Assembly: GCA_022749755.1 (NCBI GenBank)
Contig: CM040443.1
Location: forward strand, 12,063,744 to 12,127,743
Length of the DNA: 64,000 nucleotides
From: Azadirachta indica
Lineage: Eukaryota; Streptophyta; Magnoliopsida; Sapindales; Meliaceae
Direction: 5' to 3'
The number at the start of each line of letters is the position of its first letter. The first letter of the stretch is position 1. Shown here piece by piece: positions 13,250 through 25,437 of the stretch. The notes below the pieces were generated by a model. The model made no database searches and had not been told where the DNA came from. It saw nothing but the letters and a program-made list of their open reading frames with translations. The position numbers and the translations under genes were made by a program.

Positions 13250-13370
13250 AAATAGACCAAACACCTTCTCACACCAGGTTTGAACCCCGAACCTTTTATA
13301 GTACCTCAAGAGGTTTTAGCAATTGAATCAACTAGCACCAATAAAATGTCATGGTGACTAGGTAAAATAG
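13250..13370 (-). mobile_element. possible tRNA-derived SINE fragment
   Basis: On the minus strand there is a good B box (GGGGTTCAAACC) preceded about 50 bases earlier by a weaker A-box-like strip. A tRNA fold is not evident. The signal is weak; copies elsewhere in the genome would confirm it. Confidence 0.3.
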
Positions 13371-14213
13371 TGAAAGTTTGGAATCAAGTAAGGTTTTCAT
13401 AGCAGTTATCCCATTACATCTCTCTCTCGTCTGTTATTGATCTAGTGGAGTAAGATTCTTTCTATTGTTTACGTTATGTATATATTACACTTGAATACAT
13501 GGAGAGAGTTTGAAAGTAAAAAGGAAAGAATACATTATGGTACGACTTGAGAAATTCTCTATCCGTGAAGCAATTTTTCTACCGGTTGCTTTGAGATGGC
13601 AAATCCCCTCTTTTGTTTCTGACAGCTGCTATAATATTTGTTGCCATACTTGCGTCTCCTTCCTTATTTATCTTGAGTTGGATTGCTGTCTGGGAGTTGC
13701 TCACATTATGGAGCATAAATACGCACATTGTAACGTGATTTTGTAGCATTTATTATTATTGTGTAAAGACAATGGACCCAGTGCAATGGATTATAAAGAC
13801 AATGTCAAAATTATTGTGTCACTCACTATAACATGACTAACATCTGCTACTATATTATTGGTATCGCCTTCTAGAACACAATTGCATATGTGACATATTA
13901 TGTGGTGTTTCGCCAAAAATCACATCTTCATGTGCTAATATTGTTTATCATAAAGTGAATAACTAAATAAACTAGAATATAGATACATAAATTTGGGATG
14001 AGTGATCTTTTCTATTTTTGATCCTTTTCTTTCTTATAATATAAGGTCTTATGTTGGTTTTATAAACCATTGAATAATTCACCTTCAAATAATTGAGATT
14101 GAATGTGATATGTTTAATCTAGTGTATAATTAGTATAATCAATAGACAAAGAGAATATAAATATCAATAACTAAATATATATGTGAGATTATATCATTTG
14201 TATATGAAAATAA
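13371..14213. other. gene-free spacer
   Basis: A 78-codon open frame starts at 13510 but has no recognisable domain and is not called. Confidence 0.4.
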
Positions 14214-14582
14214 TAGGCGTATTGTTTGGTTATATTTTCAAAAATTATATTCATTTTAAAAAAAGAAAGTTAAAAAATTGCTTAGTCAATCACATGTTTT
14301 ATAAAATTTGTTTATAAAACATTATTTTTAAATTAAGATATTATTTTTTTGACCAATTTAAATAATGAAAATTTAAAATTATTTGCAACCTTCTTGTCAA
14401 AAATAACTATTACATAATTAATCTAATTTCGAAAAAAAATAATATCAAACACATTCTCACTCTTTTTTATTTAAAAATTATTTTTAACAAACACTATCAC
14501 ATATTTTTTCTCTTTCTAAGAACACCATTTTTGTTAGCTCTCAAAAATACCATCTCAAAATGTTACTAAATGCACTCTAAAG
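14214..14582. mobile_element. MITE-like element (hAT-type ends)
   Basis: The ends read inward as GGCGTATTGTTTGGTTAT and, from the right, TAGAGTGCATTTAGTAACAT. These form imperfect inverted ends of the GTTTGGTAAC type seen in plant hAT-like MITEs. The interior is AT-rich and non-coding. I could not define a target duplication. Confidence 0.4.
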
Positions 14583-15769
14583 TTTTGGTACCCTGTTAAT
14601 TTATTTAAATACTATATGATTACTTTACGAAACTTCAAAATTGCAATTATATATCTTGCCTAAATTCATATACAGTAACTTCCAATTAAATGTATTGTAG
14701 GTAATGATTATGTAAATGATCTATTTTTGGCAAAGAAGATTTTCTTATCATCTGAACTGCTTTCCTTTATTAAATTAATCAGGTTGCTCATCTACTCCTG
14801 TTGCAGATACATATCATATCATATCTCAGCTATCACTCTAAATCCCTTGAATTGGCTTTCTTACTCACAATCTTGGTGGTTGCATCTCGTTAGTTACTGT
14901 CCTCTTTATTTTAATGATGTGTGTTCATTTACACTATTGAATAGTAGCTTGGCATATTCAATAGTATTATAGTAAAAGTCCTTTAAGGATTAATGATATA
15001 TAAGTGTTTAATTTATAACAAAATGGATATCTTTTTTTCACTAGCTAGCACATGGACATAAAAATTCTCTTATGTACTAAGAATTCTCAAGTAGACACTA
15101 GACATAGTTGTGTGTTTCTTATATGAACATAACTTGAACCAATTAATATATTTTATATTACGACTCATTCAATCTACAAAATACATGGTTTAGTCTGATC
15201 ACATTTCAGTTTGACAGTACTATAGAACATGTACTAATATAATTAGTATTTATATTTTTTAACACTTTTTTTTAACAATCTTTAAAAAAGTAGTTAAGCG
15301 TTTGGTTAATAATGTCGAAAAATACTTATCGATATTAAATTAGATGATTGGAGGTATAATTAAAAGTACTTTTGTACGAACAAATTATTAAATAGACATA
15401 TATTAACATAAGCAATATATCCATATAGCAATATTTTTAATAAAAATAAATATTCTAAAAAATTGAATAAAAAATTTGTTATGAAATAAAAAATAATATT
15501 TTTTTGTTATAAAAATAACTCAAATTTTAATAATATTAATTATCTTTTAAATATTAAAAAAATATATAAAATTATAAATATCATAAACACAAATAATATA
15601 TCAATTTTAATAATTTATTCATGTAGAAAGAAAAAATATAACAAATAAATATCTCTAAATATCTAATATAATCCATCATATATTCATATGTGTGTATATA
15701 TATATATATAATCATCTAAATTAAAATCTATTTAACTTTAAAAAAATCAAATATTTGAAAAATATAATT
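14583..15769. other. gene-free AT-rich spacer
   Basis: Very AT-rich; a TA run lies near 15695-15712. No feature is supported. Confidence 0.4.
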
Positions 15770-16017
15770 TTTAAGTTTGTTTAGGGATATTTTGAGAAAA
15801 ATAAAATTTTCATTAACTACAAGTGCTATCTAATTAAGCACATGAAATGCTAATTTGAGAAAATACGAAATTTTTGCTAACTAAATAATCACTTCGAGTA
15901 ATATTAAATGTTTTTTAGAAATCACTTTTATCAAAATTTGCTAAACACATGATTTAGCATTTTATAAGTGCTAATTAGTATTTATGGAGTACTAATAAGC
16001 ATTGCCAAACTCACCCT
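15770..16017. mobile_element. MITE-like element
   Basis: The left end AAGTTTGTTTAGGGATAT and the reverse of the right end, GGGTGAGTTTGGCAATGC, are imperfect inverted repeats. The interior has repeated AAGTGCTAATT-type strips and no coding frame. The boundaries are approximate. Confidence 0.35.
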
Positions 16018-17150
16018 TCATACATTATTAATCTTATGAAAAATAATGGATTAGCTTAAGCTTAGCCACAAGATCTATTTTTGTGTAACAACAAATTTAT
16101 AGGATTATTTTAAAGTAAATACTGTTAAAAAAATTATTGAAACATTTATCTTAAATTTTAAGTTAAAAAGTTTTCACTTAAATTGTTTGTTTATACAAGA
16201 AAGTCTAAATGTTAGCAATTAGATGTTCTGGATTGTTTGTTTTCAGCTTCAAACTAAAATAAAGATATTTTTGTTTTAATGGATCAAGTAAAATATTTTA
16301 CTTTATAAATACTTAAATATATGTTTATTTAATAGTAATTCTAAAAATAAGTAGAAATTTTATTTATTCTATATTCATCTATAGTTCATCTATTTATATG
16401 TCAAATCATAAATGTTCAGACTTTAGATATTAGGATGATATACAGACATATAATTCAAATTGATATATTTAAATCTATTTCTATTTTAAGTTTATTCAAA
16501 TTAAAAAAAGTTGCTTTTATTAATTCAAGTGAAAATATTTCATTTTAAGTTAAAACATGAGTAACACAAAAGTATTTAAACATCTAACATTCAATTTCAT
16601 TTTTTTTTTTTTTACTGAATTCTAAATTAGTAATTCAAATAGATTTGAATGTCTAAATCTTTATTTTTTAATTTGAAATGTATTTACAAAAAGATATATA
16701 GTAAAATTAACTAGAATTTTCAAATTCTGTCAAAAAGTATCTTTTACTGAATAAAAAAATATTAAAATTTTTATTAAGTTAAAAAATAAACACACTTAAT
16801 TACCCTAAATAGGTAAATTTAGTTAATTAAATATGAAGAAAAAAAACAAACAACACTCTCGTTGTAGTCTAAATCTATATTTAGTTATCGACAAACATAT
16901 TTCTGCATATATATTTCTTTTTTCTTCTTGGCAGCGTTCATTGATAAGATCAAGAAGTTCTAGAATCATTAGGTTCAATGAAACTATCTTGAATCGATAT
17001 TAAACTCAATTGAACATACGACCATAAGTTTTACCGATAACAATATGTTTATATAGGTGAAATACAAAGTATGTAATTAGGCAATTTATTTTATCGCCTG
17101 ATTAAGAAATATTCGGGAGAGTCCAGCAAAATACTCCTGAAATCTATTTA
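16018..17150. other. gene-free AT-rich spacer
   Basis: Short segments resembling MITE interiors (TTGTTTGTTTTCAG near 16234) are seen, but no clean ends. No gene is supported. Confidence 0.4.
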
Positions 17151-17154
17151 GGAC

Positions 17155-17575
17155 AAGTCAAATTTCTACTCCCGCGCACGGAAGGGATTACTTCTCACAC
17201 AAAGACGGGAGAATCTCACGACACTCCGCTTGAAATTTTTACTCTCACATAGAGAGGGAATTACTTCCCTCGTACACGCGGAAGAGATTACTTCTCACAC
17301 AAGGGAGGGAGAGTCTCACAGGCACTCGACATGAAATTTTTACTCTCACATACGGAAGGGTTTACTTCTCATACAAGAGAGCGAGAGTTCCATGGACACT
17401 CAAACGCGTGAGGTTTCTACTCTCATATACAAAAGGATTATTTCCCACACAAGAATTGGAGTGTTCCACATGCATTCGAGAAATCTATTCAAAACCCACA
17501 TGACATTTCTACTCTCAAACATAAAAGAGGGATTACTTTTCACACAATTAGAATGGGAGAGTCTCACAATAATGT
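17155..17575. repeat. degenerate minisatellite, about 80-110 bp period
   Basis: Four to five diverged direct copies share the order TTTTTACTCTCACATA, then GGGATTACTTCTCACACAA, then GAGAGTCTCACA, then ACTC. It is GC-richer than its surroundings. Open frames across it on both strands look incidental. Confidence 0.75.
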
Positions 17576-18039
17576 GGAGCTCGAACTCGCCCACGAAATA
17601 AAGGGCAACAACCCTTTGCCACCTAGCTACTTGCTGGGTGGCTTGGTCACTTAGTCTGGGCCATATGGCCAGTTGACGCATTTTATAGTTCTTGTGGAAA
17701 TTATTGGATTTCTGACCTTCACATGATCACTTTGTATTTGCTTTTTAGAATTTACACGGTAAGAGGATTATAATATTGATTTAACCTCCGTATTAAGACA
17801 AAATTTATAAAATATTGAATAAATTACATATCAGACTAACAGACAAATTTGGTGAAAAAGGAAAGTATTTGAACTTATCTAAAAAATTGTCAAGATTTTC
17901 TGAACAATTTAATATTTTAGAGAAAGTGCTTAATGGGATTTTATCTTAGACAATTTTATAGTACAAAGAACAATTTTAGATTGATTTTCTTTGGTGTTTT
18001 CATTCTTCCAATTTTACTTCATATCAATTACTCAAATTT
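17576..18039. other. gene-free spacer
   Basis: Nothing is recognised between the minisatellite and duplicated block B. Confidence 0.4.
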
Positions 18040-18560
18040 GAATGATTGAAAAGGGCACTAAAATGCAAACAGGCAAGACACAGAAGAATTTGGTTGTAAT
18101 AAAACTCTCAAATATTTAAATAGAGAAGCCAATTTTGCCCGTCGTTGTCACAGTGCAGACAAGAATATAGAGATACATATATATATATATACACACACAC
18201 ACACACTCCAACCGTGACAGGTTACCCAATGCCCTCAACGACAGAATAAGAAGAAAGTTTTGGGAATTACAAGAAATGCATTCATTTGGATCATAGCTAG
18301 CTGTTGGAAATATATTGTGTCTTATTAGAAACCCAGCATCCTCTGGAAATTATAGTCTTTATATAAATACAGAATAAAGTTGCACATTCAGCGTCTCCGA
18401 ACATGTCCTCATTTGGTTGATAAATTTGTTCATGTTACACGCCCAATTTCGTCTATTTGGTTTAATCAATTTCGTCTATTTGGTTTAATTCTGCTTCAGT
18501 TACCTTCGATGGAATGACCTCATGAAGGCGCACTAAATTTCTGTGTCTCTGCCGGTGCAC
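18040..18560. repeat. duplicated block, copy B, with a promoter-like segment
   Basis: Direct-repeat partner of 8660-9120. It keeps the AAAATGCAAACAGGCAAGACAC strip, the CAACGACAGAATAAG strip and a TATA box (TATATAAATACAG near 18361). An AT/AC microsatellite at 18176-18207 is specific to this copy. The 13-base strip TTTCGTCTATTTG occurs twice in tandem near 18448-18482. Confidence 0.6.
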
Positions 18561-19648
18561 GTATGCTTCTAATTTTTTTGAAGTTTTTTTTTTGGTTTAC
18601 TGTTTAGTGTTGCTATAGTTGCATTACTGCATTTTGTCTGGCATATGAGAACGTCTTTTGCAGATCGCAGGATTGCCAAGGAGCCAGGAATTTAATTCTT
18701 CTATGCACATTTGTTGAGAAAAACTTTTCTGTTTATTTATTTATTTAGTTGATTGTGTTTACGTATATGTGAAAACACTTAAGACTTTTCGGTGCTCATA
18801 TTGTTCACAATGTGATAAAACAATGATCTCGTACCCAATTTCAAATATATTTTTTAATTGTTAAAGAGCTGAATCTTAACGAAAACTACTGAGATAAAGT
18901 GAGATGGAAGAAGGGAAAAGAAGAAAAAGCCTTCCTCAAATATGTATATATACACATTCTGCAAATAATTAACTTCACGAGACTAGTACATGATATTATG
19001 CAATTATATATATATATATATATTTGAGATGCTGTAATTTTAAAATTACATTTGCTGTGAAATAAAATCACAAGAGGTTAAATATATATTACTGAAAAAA
19101 CGAGTAGTCAATGTTGGAAGTTGGTATAAGTGTTTATCAATACTTTTACAGTTTTGTTTTTAAAATTTAGTAACTAACAGACAAAGTATCGAACGTACCC
19201 TAATTTTCATTCGATCTAGTTGGGTGAAGCGCTAGCGCTGCTTTGAGGCTTAAATAAATCCTTTTACATATCACTGGGGGAACCATTTTTGCTCTACCAC
19301 CATAGAGAGTTACCATAAGCACGAGCATCTACAAGTGTTGCCAGCTGATGATGATTATTACATCTTTGTTATTGACATGCTAAACTAAAACAGTTTCTTT
19401 TCTTTTTTACTTTTTGCAGTTAGAAGCATTTGATGGGTTATAAGACAAATCGCACAAGTTTCTAAAGAACACAACTTAATTATGGTTTGAGAATGTAATC
19501 CTCCTGCACATGATACAAAAGAAAGAAGATATACATATGCGTGCTATATCCAGTAGGATGAAATAGAGTTGTTTTATTTCAGACCCAGCTTTTTGTATAT
19601 GTGGAGAACACAAAATGAATATATAAGGGCAACTTGATCAATATGACA
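18561..19648. other. spacer inside duplicated block B
   Basis: No gene is supported. A TA run lies near 19005-19023. The right end should contain the 3' untranslated region of the minus-strand membrane-protein copy. Confidence 0.4.
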
Positions 19649-20262
19649 CTATATAAGGTCATCATGGCCCTTGAAAATCTTTTGTCTACGCGGAACACAC
19701 ATGTAAAGCAAAGATCCAAATGTGCATGCAAAGAAGCTCCACGGAGCCCATCCGAACTGCATCGGCAGTAATGCCCACAACGAGACTGTGAATGAAAGGA
19801 TCACACCAGATAGGGCTACCATACTAAAAGCCCAGCTGATAATTGGAAGTTTCTTGCTGAATATGACTCCATTGATACCGAGAAGAAGGCGATCATGAGA
19901 ACCATTAGAAACATAGTAAAAGAAAACGGGTTCCCACTAAATACTGTTTGCGGCTGAAGTCTCCCGTTGTGTGTGATGTAAGAGATACTAAGAAGTGCAA
20001 ATAGGGCTCTAAACGCCATTACAATGGTGAGTCTAACCCATTTGATCGTAAATTTTATATCTAATAGGCTCTCATCTTTGTCATCAGAATCATCACTCTG
20101 AGAGTTCAAAGGATTGCCAAGATTAGCAGCTGATGTATCCTTGGTCTCAATTTCAATAACGGTACTGTCTCTGTTGATTTCATTAGTAACCGCTGTCTCC
20201 ACTTTCTGAAAGCAATCATCGTCGTCAAATGACACAAATGATTCCGTTGAACTTCTTGAATC
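19649..20262 (-). pseudogene. four-pass membrane protein exon, frameshifted paralog (copy B)
   Basis: This is the duplicate of 11644-12252 and begins after the same TTGTTTTCAG acceptor. The acidic head is longer and includes a DDSDDKDES strip. Membrane segments 1 and 2 are in frame (WVRLTIVMAFRALFALL and FTMFLMVLMIAFF). One base is then missing near 19877-19882 compared with copy A, and the primary frame ends soon after. In the other frame, segments 3 and 4 remain open to a TAG at 19649-19651, with WAPWSFFACTFGSLLYMC still recognisable. One lesion in an otherwise clean frame means a young pseudogene, a truncated but expressed protein, or an assembly error. cDNA or long reads would decide. Confidence 0.7.
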
Positions 20263-22079
20263 CTGAAAACAACAAACATTTATCTTCAATATTCTTCAAA
20301 CTTTACCCCTTCTCTAATGACAAATCAATACATGAATCCAAATAACAATGAAGAAATGTGCTTAACATAGCCAGGAAGAGTGGGCATTAGATGGAGGAAA
20401 ATTTAAACTTAACAGAAAATAGCAAGGAACATAGTATAATGATATATTGGTCCATAAAGGGTTCTGGTAAACAATGTTAGCAAAAATGCGAATATATGAA
20501 AGAAAAGTGAAGATATTTGACGTGTATTACCAAGCAAAAAAAAAACATTATTGGCTATGTACCTAAATAGGACAAATCCAACAATTTCCTGTCATTTGCC
20601 AAAGCCTAATTTACGGCTTTACTGGAAAATTCCAATACGATCGACCTCTTTCTTAGTTATTAGAGGAAATTAAACCTAAACAATTAAACTGCAATCTCGA
20701 CTGACTAGACAAAATATGAATTATTTTCTGCTGCATTAAGCTGTGTTGGCAGCAAAGAAACAAAAAATGGTCCAAATGAATAATAATCAAGAATTATTTA
20801 TTTGGACCTTGAAGAAGCCTACAAAAATTTTGATGCATATCCATGGGAAAAATATTATAAATAATAAGTTAATACTAGAATATTTAGTTGACTAGGGTCA
20901 CTCGAGTTGTATCGATTCTGGTCGAATACAGTTGAAAATGAACTTCGATCAAGAAAGTTGGGGCATTCGCGATTTTGTCTTGAAGTTCTTAACCATATTG
21001 AATGCAACAATGAAAGTTCTTGGAAATTAATGTCCAAACGCATATCTTTTGAGCAAAACTTTAGATTCCAGGGAGATTTTGATGTGTTATATTATTGAAA
21101 GGAAAAGGGAAAGGTCTGTAAAAGGCATAATTCAAGCTTTTCCTCTCTAGGAGAAAACCGCGTAATTTCCATGAAATTCTCTATTATTTATGAATCAATG
21201 AAGCAGCTGACTTGTTAGCAGAAGAAAATTTAAAATGGAGGGCACATTCTTAAGGATCGATTGTGACCAGAAAGCCTTTATTTCGACCCAGTAATTTTAT
21301 TAAAAAAATACAAATACATTGTGTCATAATTTTTTGAATCATGATAAATTTTAAAAATTTATATATTGATATTTAAAATTAAATTATGACAATAACAAAT
21401 GAAAAATCATACGGTCATATAAAATTAAAAACATAAAATAATTCTATTCATTGATTGTTTTAGTTAAAACATATATGTTATTAGAGAAAGACAAAAGACT
21501 TAAACAGAACTAATATTTTCTTTTCGAGAATTTTAATTAACGTAAAATATTTTAAGAATGAATTTTTTATAGTTGAGTTCTTGTCTTCTAAGGTAAAATC
21601 AATTTGAATTTGCATATTTTAGAAGTAGCAAATTTAACAAAGAGGAGGATAAAAACTGGTTTGAGTATTTAGTGAATAAAAAATTTTAAGAAGAGAAAAT
21701 TGGAATGGTGTCATTTGAAAGAAAAAAAAATTGGGGTGCAGAAGGGATAAAAAAGAAGAGGAAGAATGAGCCCTTAAAATCATATATATATTAAAACCTA
21801 AAATAATAATTAATACGTGTCAAATCAACAAGGTCGAACAGGTAAAAATGTTCAATTAATAATTCATTGGGGGCAAAAGTGTTAAATCATTAAAAAAAAA
21901 ATTAATTTTTATTGTTCAACCGTAGATTATTAACATTGATTGCTTCAAATATTTGTATGTTAGCCTATTTCGTCATAAAATGAAATCTAAATTCTAGATT
22001 TCAACATAACGTTCAAATTTATTTAAATTAATATGTAATTCAAATTCCATATTGTAACATAAATATCAGTTTTATTTCA
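20263..22079. other. spacer, end of block B and start of the peptide array
   Basis: 20560-20960 is homologous to 12540-13000 upstream of membrane-protein copy A, which extends the block duplication. No intact exon is seen there. 21000-22079 has no supported feature. Confidence 0.45.
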
Positions 22080-22215
22080 TTCCTTAATAAAAATAAAACT
22101 ACCATATGTGATTAAAATTCTAGATTTTGCAATTTTACATTTGCAATTGATGACAATATCTTGCTTTGGTATATATAGCCTCGAAGTTGGACACATACAC
22201 TTCGGTTTAAATTCT
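22080..22215 (+). promoter_or_regulatory. duplicate of the promoter of the 22701 peptide gene
   Basis: This matches 22505-22650: a CCTTAATAAAA-type start, TATGTGATTAAAATTCTAGA, TTTGCAATT, then GGTATATATAGCCTC as a TATA box and an AGTTGGACACATACACTTC leader. It lies about 430 bases upstream of the true promoter and has no peptide exon after it. Confidence 0.6.
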
Positions 22216-22504
22216 ATTTTTTATCTAGCAAAATACCCAATATTTTTTAATATTTCATTACCTCCTTATTATTTGTCAAATAATACAATACCCTCATATA
22301 TTAGTTCTATTATTGAAAATTGTTACTTTGTCATTTGGATAATTATAGTTAATTTGTCACTAATTGCTATTGACTGTCATCGGACGTTTTTCATTTAAGT
22401 CACTGTGAATATTATTAAAATTTATGTTGAATATTCTACGTGATGTTATCATTATCATTTTCATTTGAACAACTATTCATTGTAAATTTAAAGTTGAAAT
22501 AAAT

Positions 22505-22700
22505 TTAGTTTTATTTTGTTTCTTAATAAAATGAGAACCACCGTATGTGATTAAAATTCTAGATTTTGCCTATTTATATTTGCAATTAATTACAATATAA
22601 TGCATTAGTGTGTGTGTATATGTATATATAGCCTCAAAGTTAGACATATGTACTTCACTTCATTTCGTATGTTATTTTCAATTTGCTACAAATAAACAAC
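22505..22700 (+). promoter_or_regulatory. promoter and leader of the 22701 peptide gene
   Basis: A TATA-type box (TGTATATATAGCC, about 22621-22633) lies about 75 bases before the ATG. The segment repeats 22080-22215. Confidence 0.6.
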
Positions 22701-23129
22701 ATGGATACGAAAAAGATTTCTTTCAAGACTATTTTCTTAATCGCTCTCATGATCATTGCATCTTGTTAAGTCTTTCTTTCTCTTCGCTGTTACTCTATCT
22801 ATCGATCAATCAATCACCATGTTTATCTGATGTTATTACGTACTAACCATACGACCGGTTTTTAATTTGAAGGGGAGATGCTGGAAGCTGAAACCGTGGC
22901 ATGCTCGAGTGATGCTGGCTGCAGTGGCATAGACTGTGGGGGAGCGCCCGTAGAATGTATTGAAAATACTTGTGGATGCGTAGCAGTAGATACACCGCCG
23001 GCTTCCGCTTCTGAAGCTTATGATGTCTTACTTTTTGACTGTACCGACGACAGCAATTGCCTCTTCGTGTGTTGTATGCCTGATTGCGGTCCGGGAAAGT
23101 GTATTGATCACAGTTGTTCTTGCAAGTGA
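22701..23129 (+). CDS. secreted two-module cysteine-rich peptide (defensin-/NCR-like)
   Basis: Exon 1 is 22701-22764 (signal peptide, ending before GTTAAGT). Exon 2 is 22873-23129, after TTTGAAG. The joint is phase 1 and gives about 106 residues. The leader is KKISFK followed by a hydrophobic run. Module 1 has spacing C-x5-C-x4-C-x6-C-x4-C-x-C (CSSDAGC through CGC). Module 2 has eight cysteines, with an adjacent CC pair (CTDDSNCLFVCC through CSC). The mature part is strongly acidic, with about a dozen Asp/Glu and few Lys, unlike typical cationic antimicrobial defensins. The two-exon layout and the C-x5-C opening match plant defensin-like and late-nodulin/NCR-like peptides; the target is unknown. 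This is the most complete member of the array and has no visible lesion. Confidence 0.8.
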
Positions 23130-23806
23130 AATAGGTGACGATGACATGGTTACTGTTGTTACTTAAAGAACGTCTCTTCATTAATCAATCAATATGAAAT
23201 AAAACTTTTTCAGTGCTTATGTCAATTGCTTTTAGGAACGATTTTTAATTAGATTCAATTCTATGGCATTTATTAATACGATGTTTCGTTTTATCTAATA
23301 CGGATTAAATTACATGATTCAATTCTTGATAAAATATTACCGTATTAATGGATGCAATAATTTACAAACCAATCATCTTTCAGCAGAATCATACAGATTA
23401 AATTTAATAGAATACAATTTGTTACATTCCAATTCAATTCAATTTTACTATATAATACAGTGTCCAATATAATGTACCAAACCTGGGCTGTAGTTACTCC
23501 TCTCTAATACATTATAAATTTATTTTTTGGGCCCTAGTTACCCAGCTATACTACAATTTGCTAAACATTCTTATTAATTATGTAGACATGTTTCCTGAAA
23601 ACTTTTTAAAATGAATCATAAAATGCAATCCAAATTCTAGATTTTAACATAACGCTCGAATAATTTGTACTGCTATATGCAATTAAATTCTGGATTCTTA
23701 ATTAATAACAACTTCTCCAACTCCTATCTTGTATATGTATACAATACAATCAAGTACTGGAAGAACCAAAATCTATAGCTCTTATAATTTCCAGGTTATT
23801 AACGAA
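23130..23806. other. spacer with 3' flank and next promoter
   Basis: It holds the 3' untranslated region of the 22701 gene. Near 23615-23710 there is a diverged copy of the CAAATTCTAGATTTT promoter strip, which leads into the 23807 pseudogene. Confidence 0.45.
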
Positions 23807-24175
23807 TATGGAGAAGATCTCTTTTAAGATGATTTTCCTGGGTGCTCTCACGATCATTGCTTCCTGTTAATCTTCTCATTGTTCTCTCTTAGACTATATG
23901 TTTTCTGATATTGTGTTACTGACTATGAACTGTGTTATCTGGGAAGTTGGCGGCAACGCAAACTCAATGTTCGAGCGATGTTGACTCGAGTGGAGTAGAT
24001 TGTGAGGGAATGCCCGTAAACTGCTTAAAAAATACCTGTGTATGCGTACTAGACGACACATCACCTACCAATTCTAAAGTTGACATTTGTAACGAAAACA
24101 GTGATTGCAGCATGTCTTGTATTCCTGTTGGCCGTCAGGGCAAAATGTATTAATCACCCCTGCTCTTGTGAGTGA
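23807..24175 (+). pseudogene. cysteine-rich peptide pseudogene, acceptor lost and frameshifted
   Basis: Exon 1 (23807-23864) is sound: MEKISFK plus a hydrophobic leader, then GTTAATC. The following exon aligns with the 22701 and 33751 genes but has three lesions. The acceptor that is CAG in the sister genes reads CTG just before 23941. The second cysteine of module 1 is Ser (SSDVDSSG). An extra base near 24130-24145 shifts module 2, so the frame stops at 24151-24153, while its last three cysteines sit in the next frame up to a TGA at 24173-24175. The next AG in exon 2 would give the wrong phase. The coding strip is otherwise well kept, so inactivation looks fairly recent. Confidence 0.8.
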
Positions 24176-25180
24176 ATGCGATTATGAAAATGGTCGTTGT
24201 CCTTTAAAAAAAATTGTCTCTTCATCAGTAGATATTAAATAATTTTTTTTCTTTTTGTGTTCTTATATCAGTTTTAATATTGTGTTCAATATATTGGTTT
24301 GGATTGATTAAAAGATTCAATTTTCGAGCATCTAATTAACGTGGTGTTTCTTATTTAGTGGAGACCAAGCCACAAGATGATCATTGTTGACAGGGGTTTT
24401 ATAAAATTTAAATTAAAATGAAAAATACTACTTTTTTTCGTTTTCATATTGTGTGATAAATTGACCCATAAATATCATAAAAAATGCCTCTGCATATTTA
24501 AATTTTATAAATTTTAATTTCAAATATGTATTCCACTACATGACCAATGTGTAGGTCTATCACTGCCTACTAACAACGATTAGGGTGGGAATGGGACTAA
24601 CTTGATTTTGGTTAGTCCCAACCCAACCCAAACCAAAAGAAAATAAAAATCAGGTTAATTATACTTCAATCCAACCCAACATAAATTATTGAACTTGTTT
24701 CAAAGAAAAAACAACATATATTGTTGAACAACTCAAAAATAATTTGGTTTGGTTCTGTTTGAATTATGTGATTTAAATATAGATTTAAAATTTTAATATT
24801 TTGAATTATTAGTAATTTCTAATTATCATTATTTATAAACTTGAATTAATTAATAACACATCAATTATGTAGATTAACTTAAAAGCAAATACTAAAAATT
24901 TAAATTAAAGGTATAAAATTAACTCAATAAAAATAATAAATTTGAATTAAAAAAAAAACAATGTTAACATAATTTATACTTATTGTGAAAAAAAATTAAA
25001 ACTAGATAAGAAATTCAAAACAAATAATAAAATATATGTTCCATAAATAGATTTGAGTTAGTTTATTGTGGTTAAAAGTACTTAACCCAACTCAACCTAC
25101 GGTATATTTGAGTTGAATATTTAATTTAAGAACCCAACTCAGATATATTTTAATCTCAACACAAATTGTATGATTTAGGT

Positions 25181-25437
25181 AACGTCAAAATTAGTTAATT
25201 GGAGTTTTAGTTTTGTTAATAAATAAATTAATAAAATATGAGTACTTTTGAAAAAAAATAAAAATATTAATTTTATTCATATATTTATTTATTTAGATTT
25301 AAGTTAAGATTTTTAAGTTAATTATATTCAAATATTTTTAATAAATATTTTGATGTAAGTTAAAAAAATAGGTTTTAAATATTTGAATAATCATATTCAA
25401 AATTCGATTAGAAAAACAAACAAGCCTTTAATTTATG
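25181..25437 (-). mobile_element. TIR-type AT-rich element, inverted relative to its copy in unit 2
   Basis: The reverse complement of this strip aligns along its length with 32600-32832, for example GTTTGTTTTTCTAA at one end and TTAAAAATATTTGAATATAA inside. Outside the strip the two units align in the same direction. It has no coding capacity. Confidence 0.7.

Noticed and set aside
17155..17575. CRISPR-like array
   Set aside because: Units are diverged, there are no fixed short repeats with unique spacers, and the DNA is plant nuclear.
21000..22079. Open frames around 20907-21098
   Set aside because: They overlap on opposite strands, have no domain, and lie in the diverged end of a duplicated block.
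22108..22398. 96-codon plus-strand open frame
   Set aside because: It overlaps the duplicated promoter and is AT-rich with hydrophobic low-complexity codons; no homolog recognised.
22843..23181. 112-codon minus-strand open frame
   Set aside because: Antisense shadow of the cysteine-rich exon at 22873-23129.
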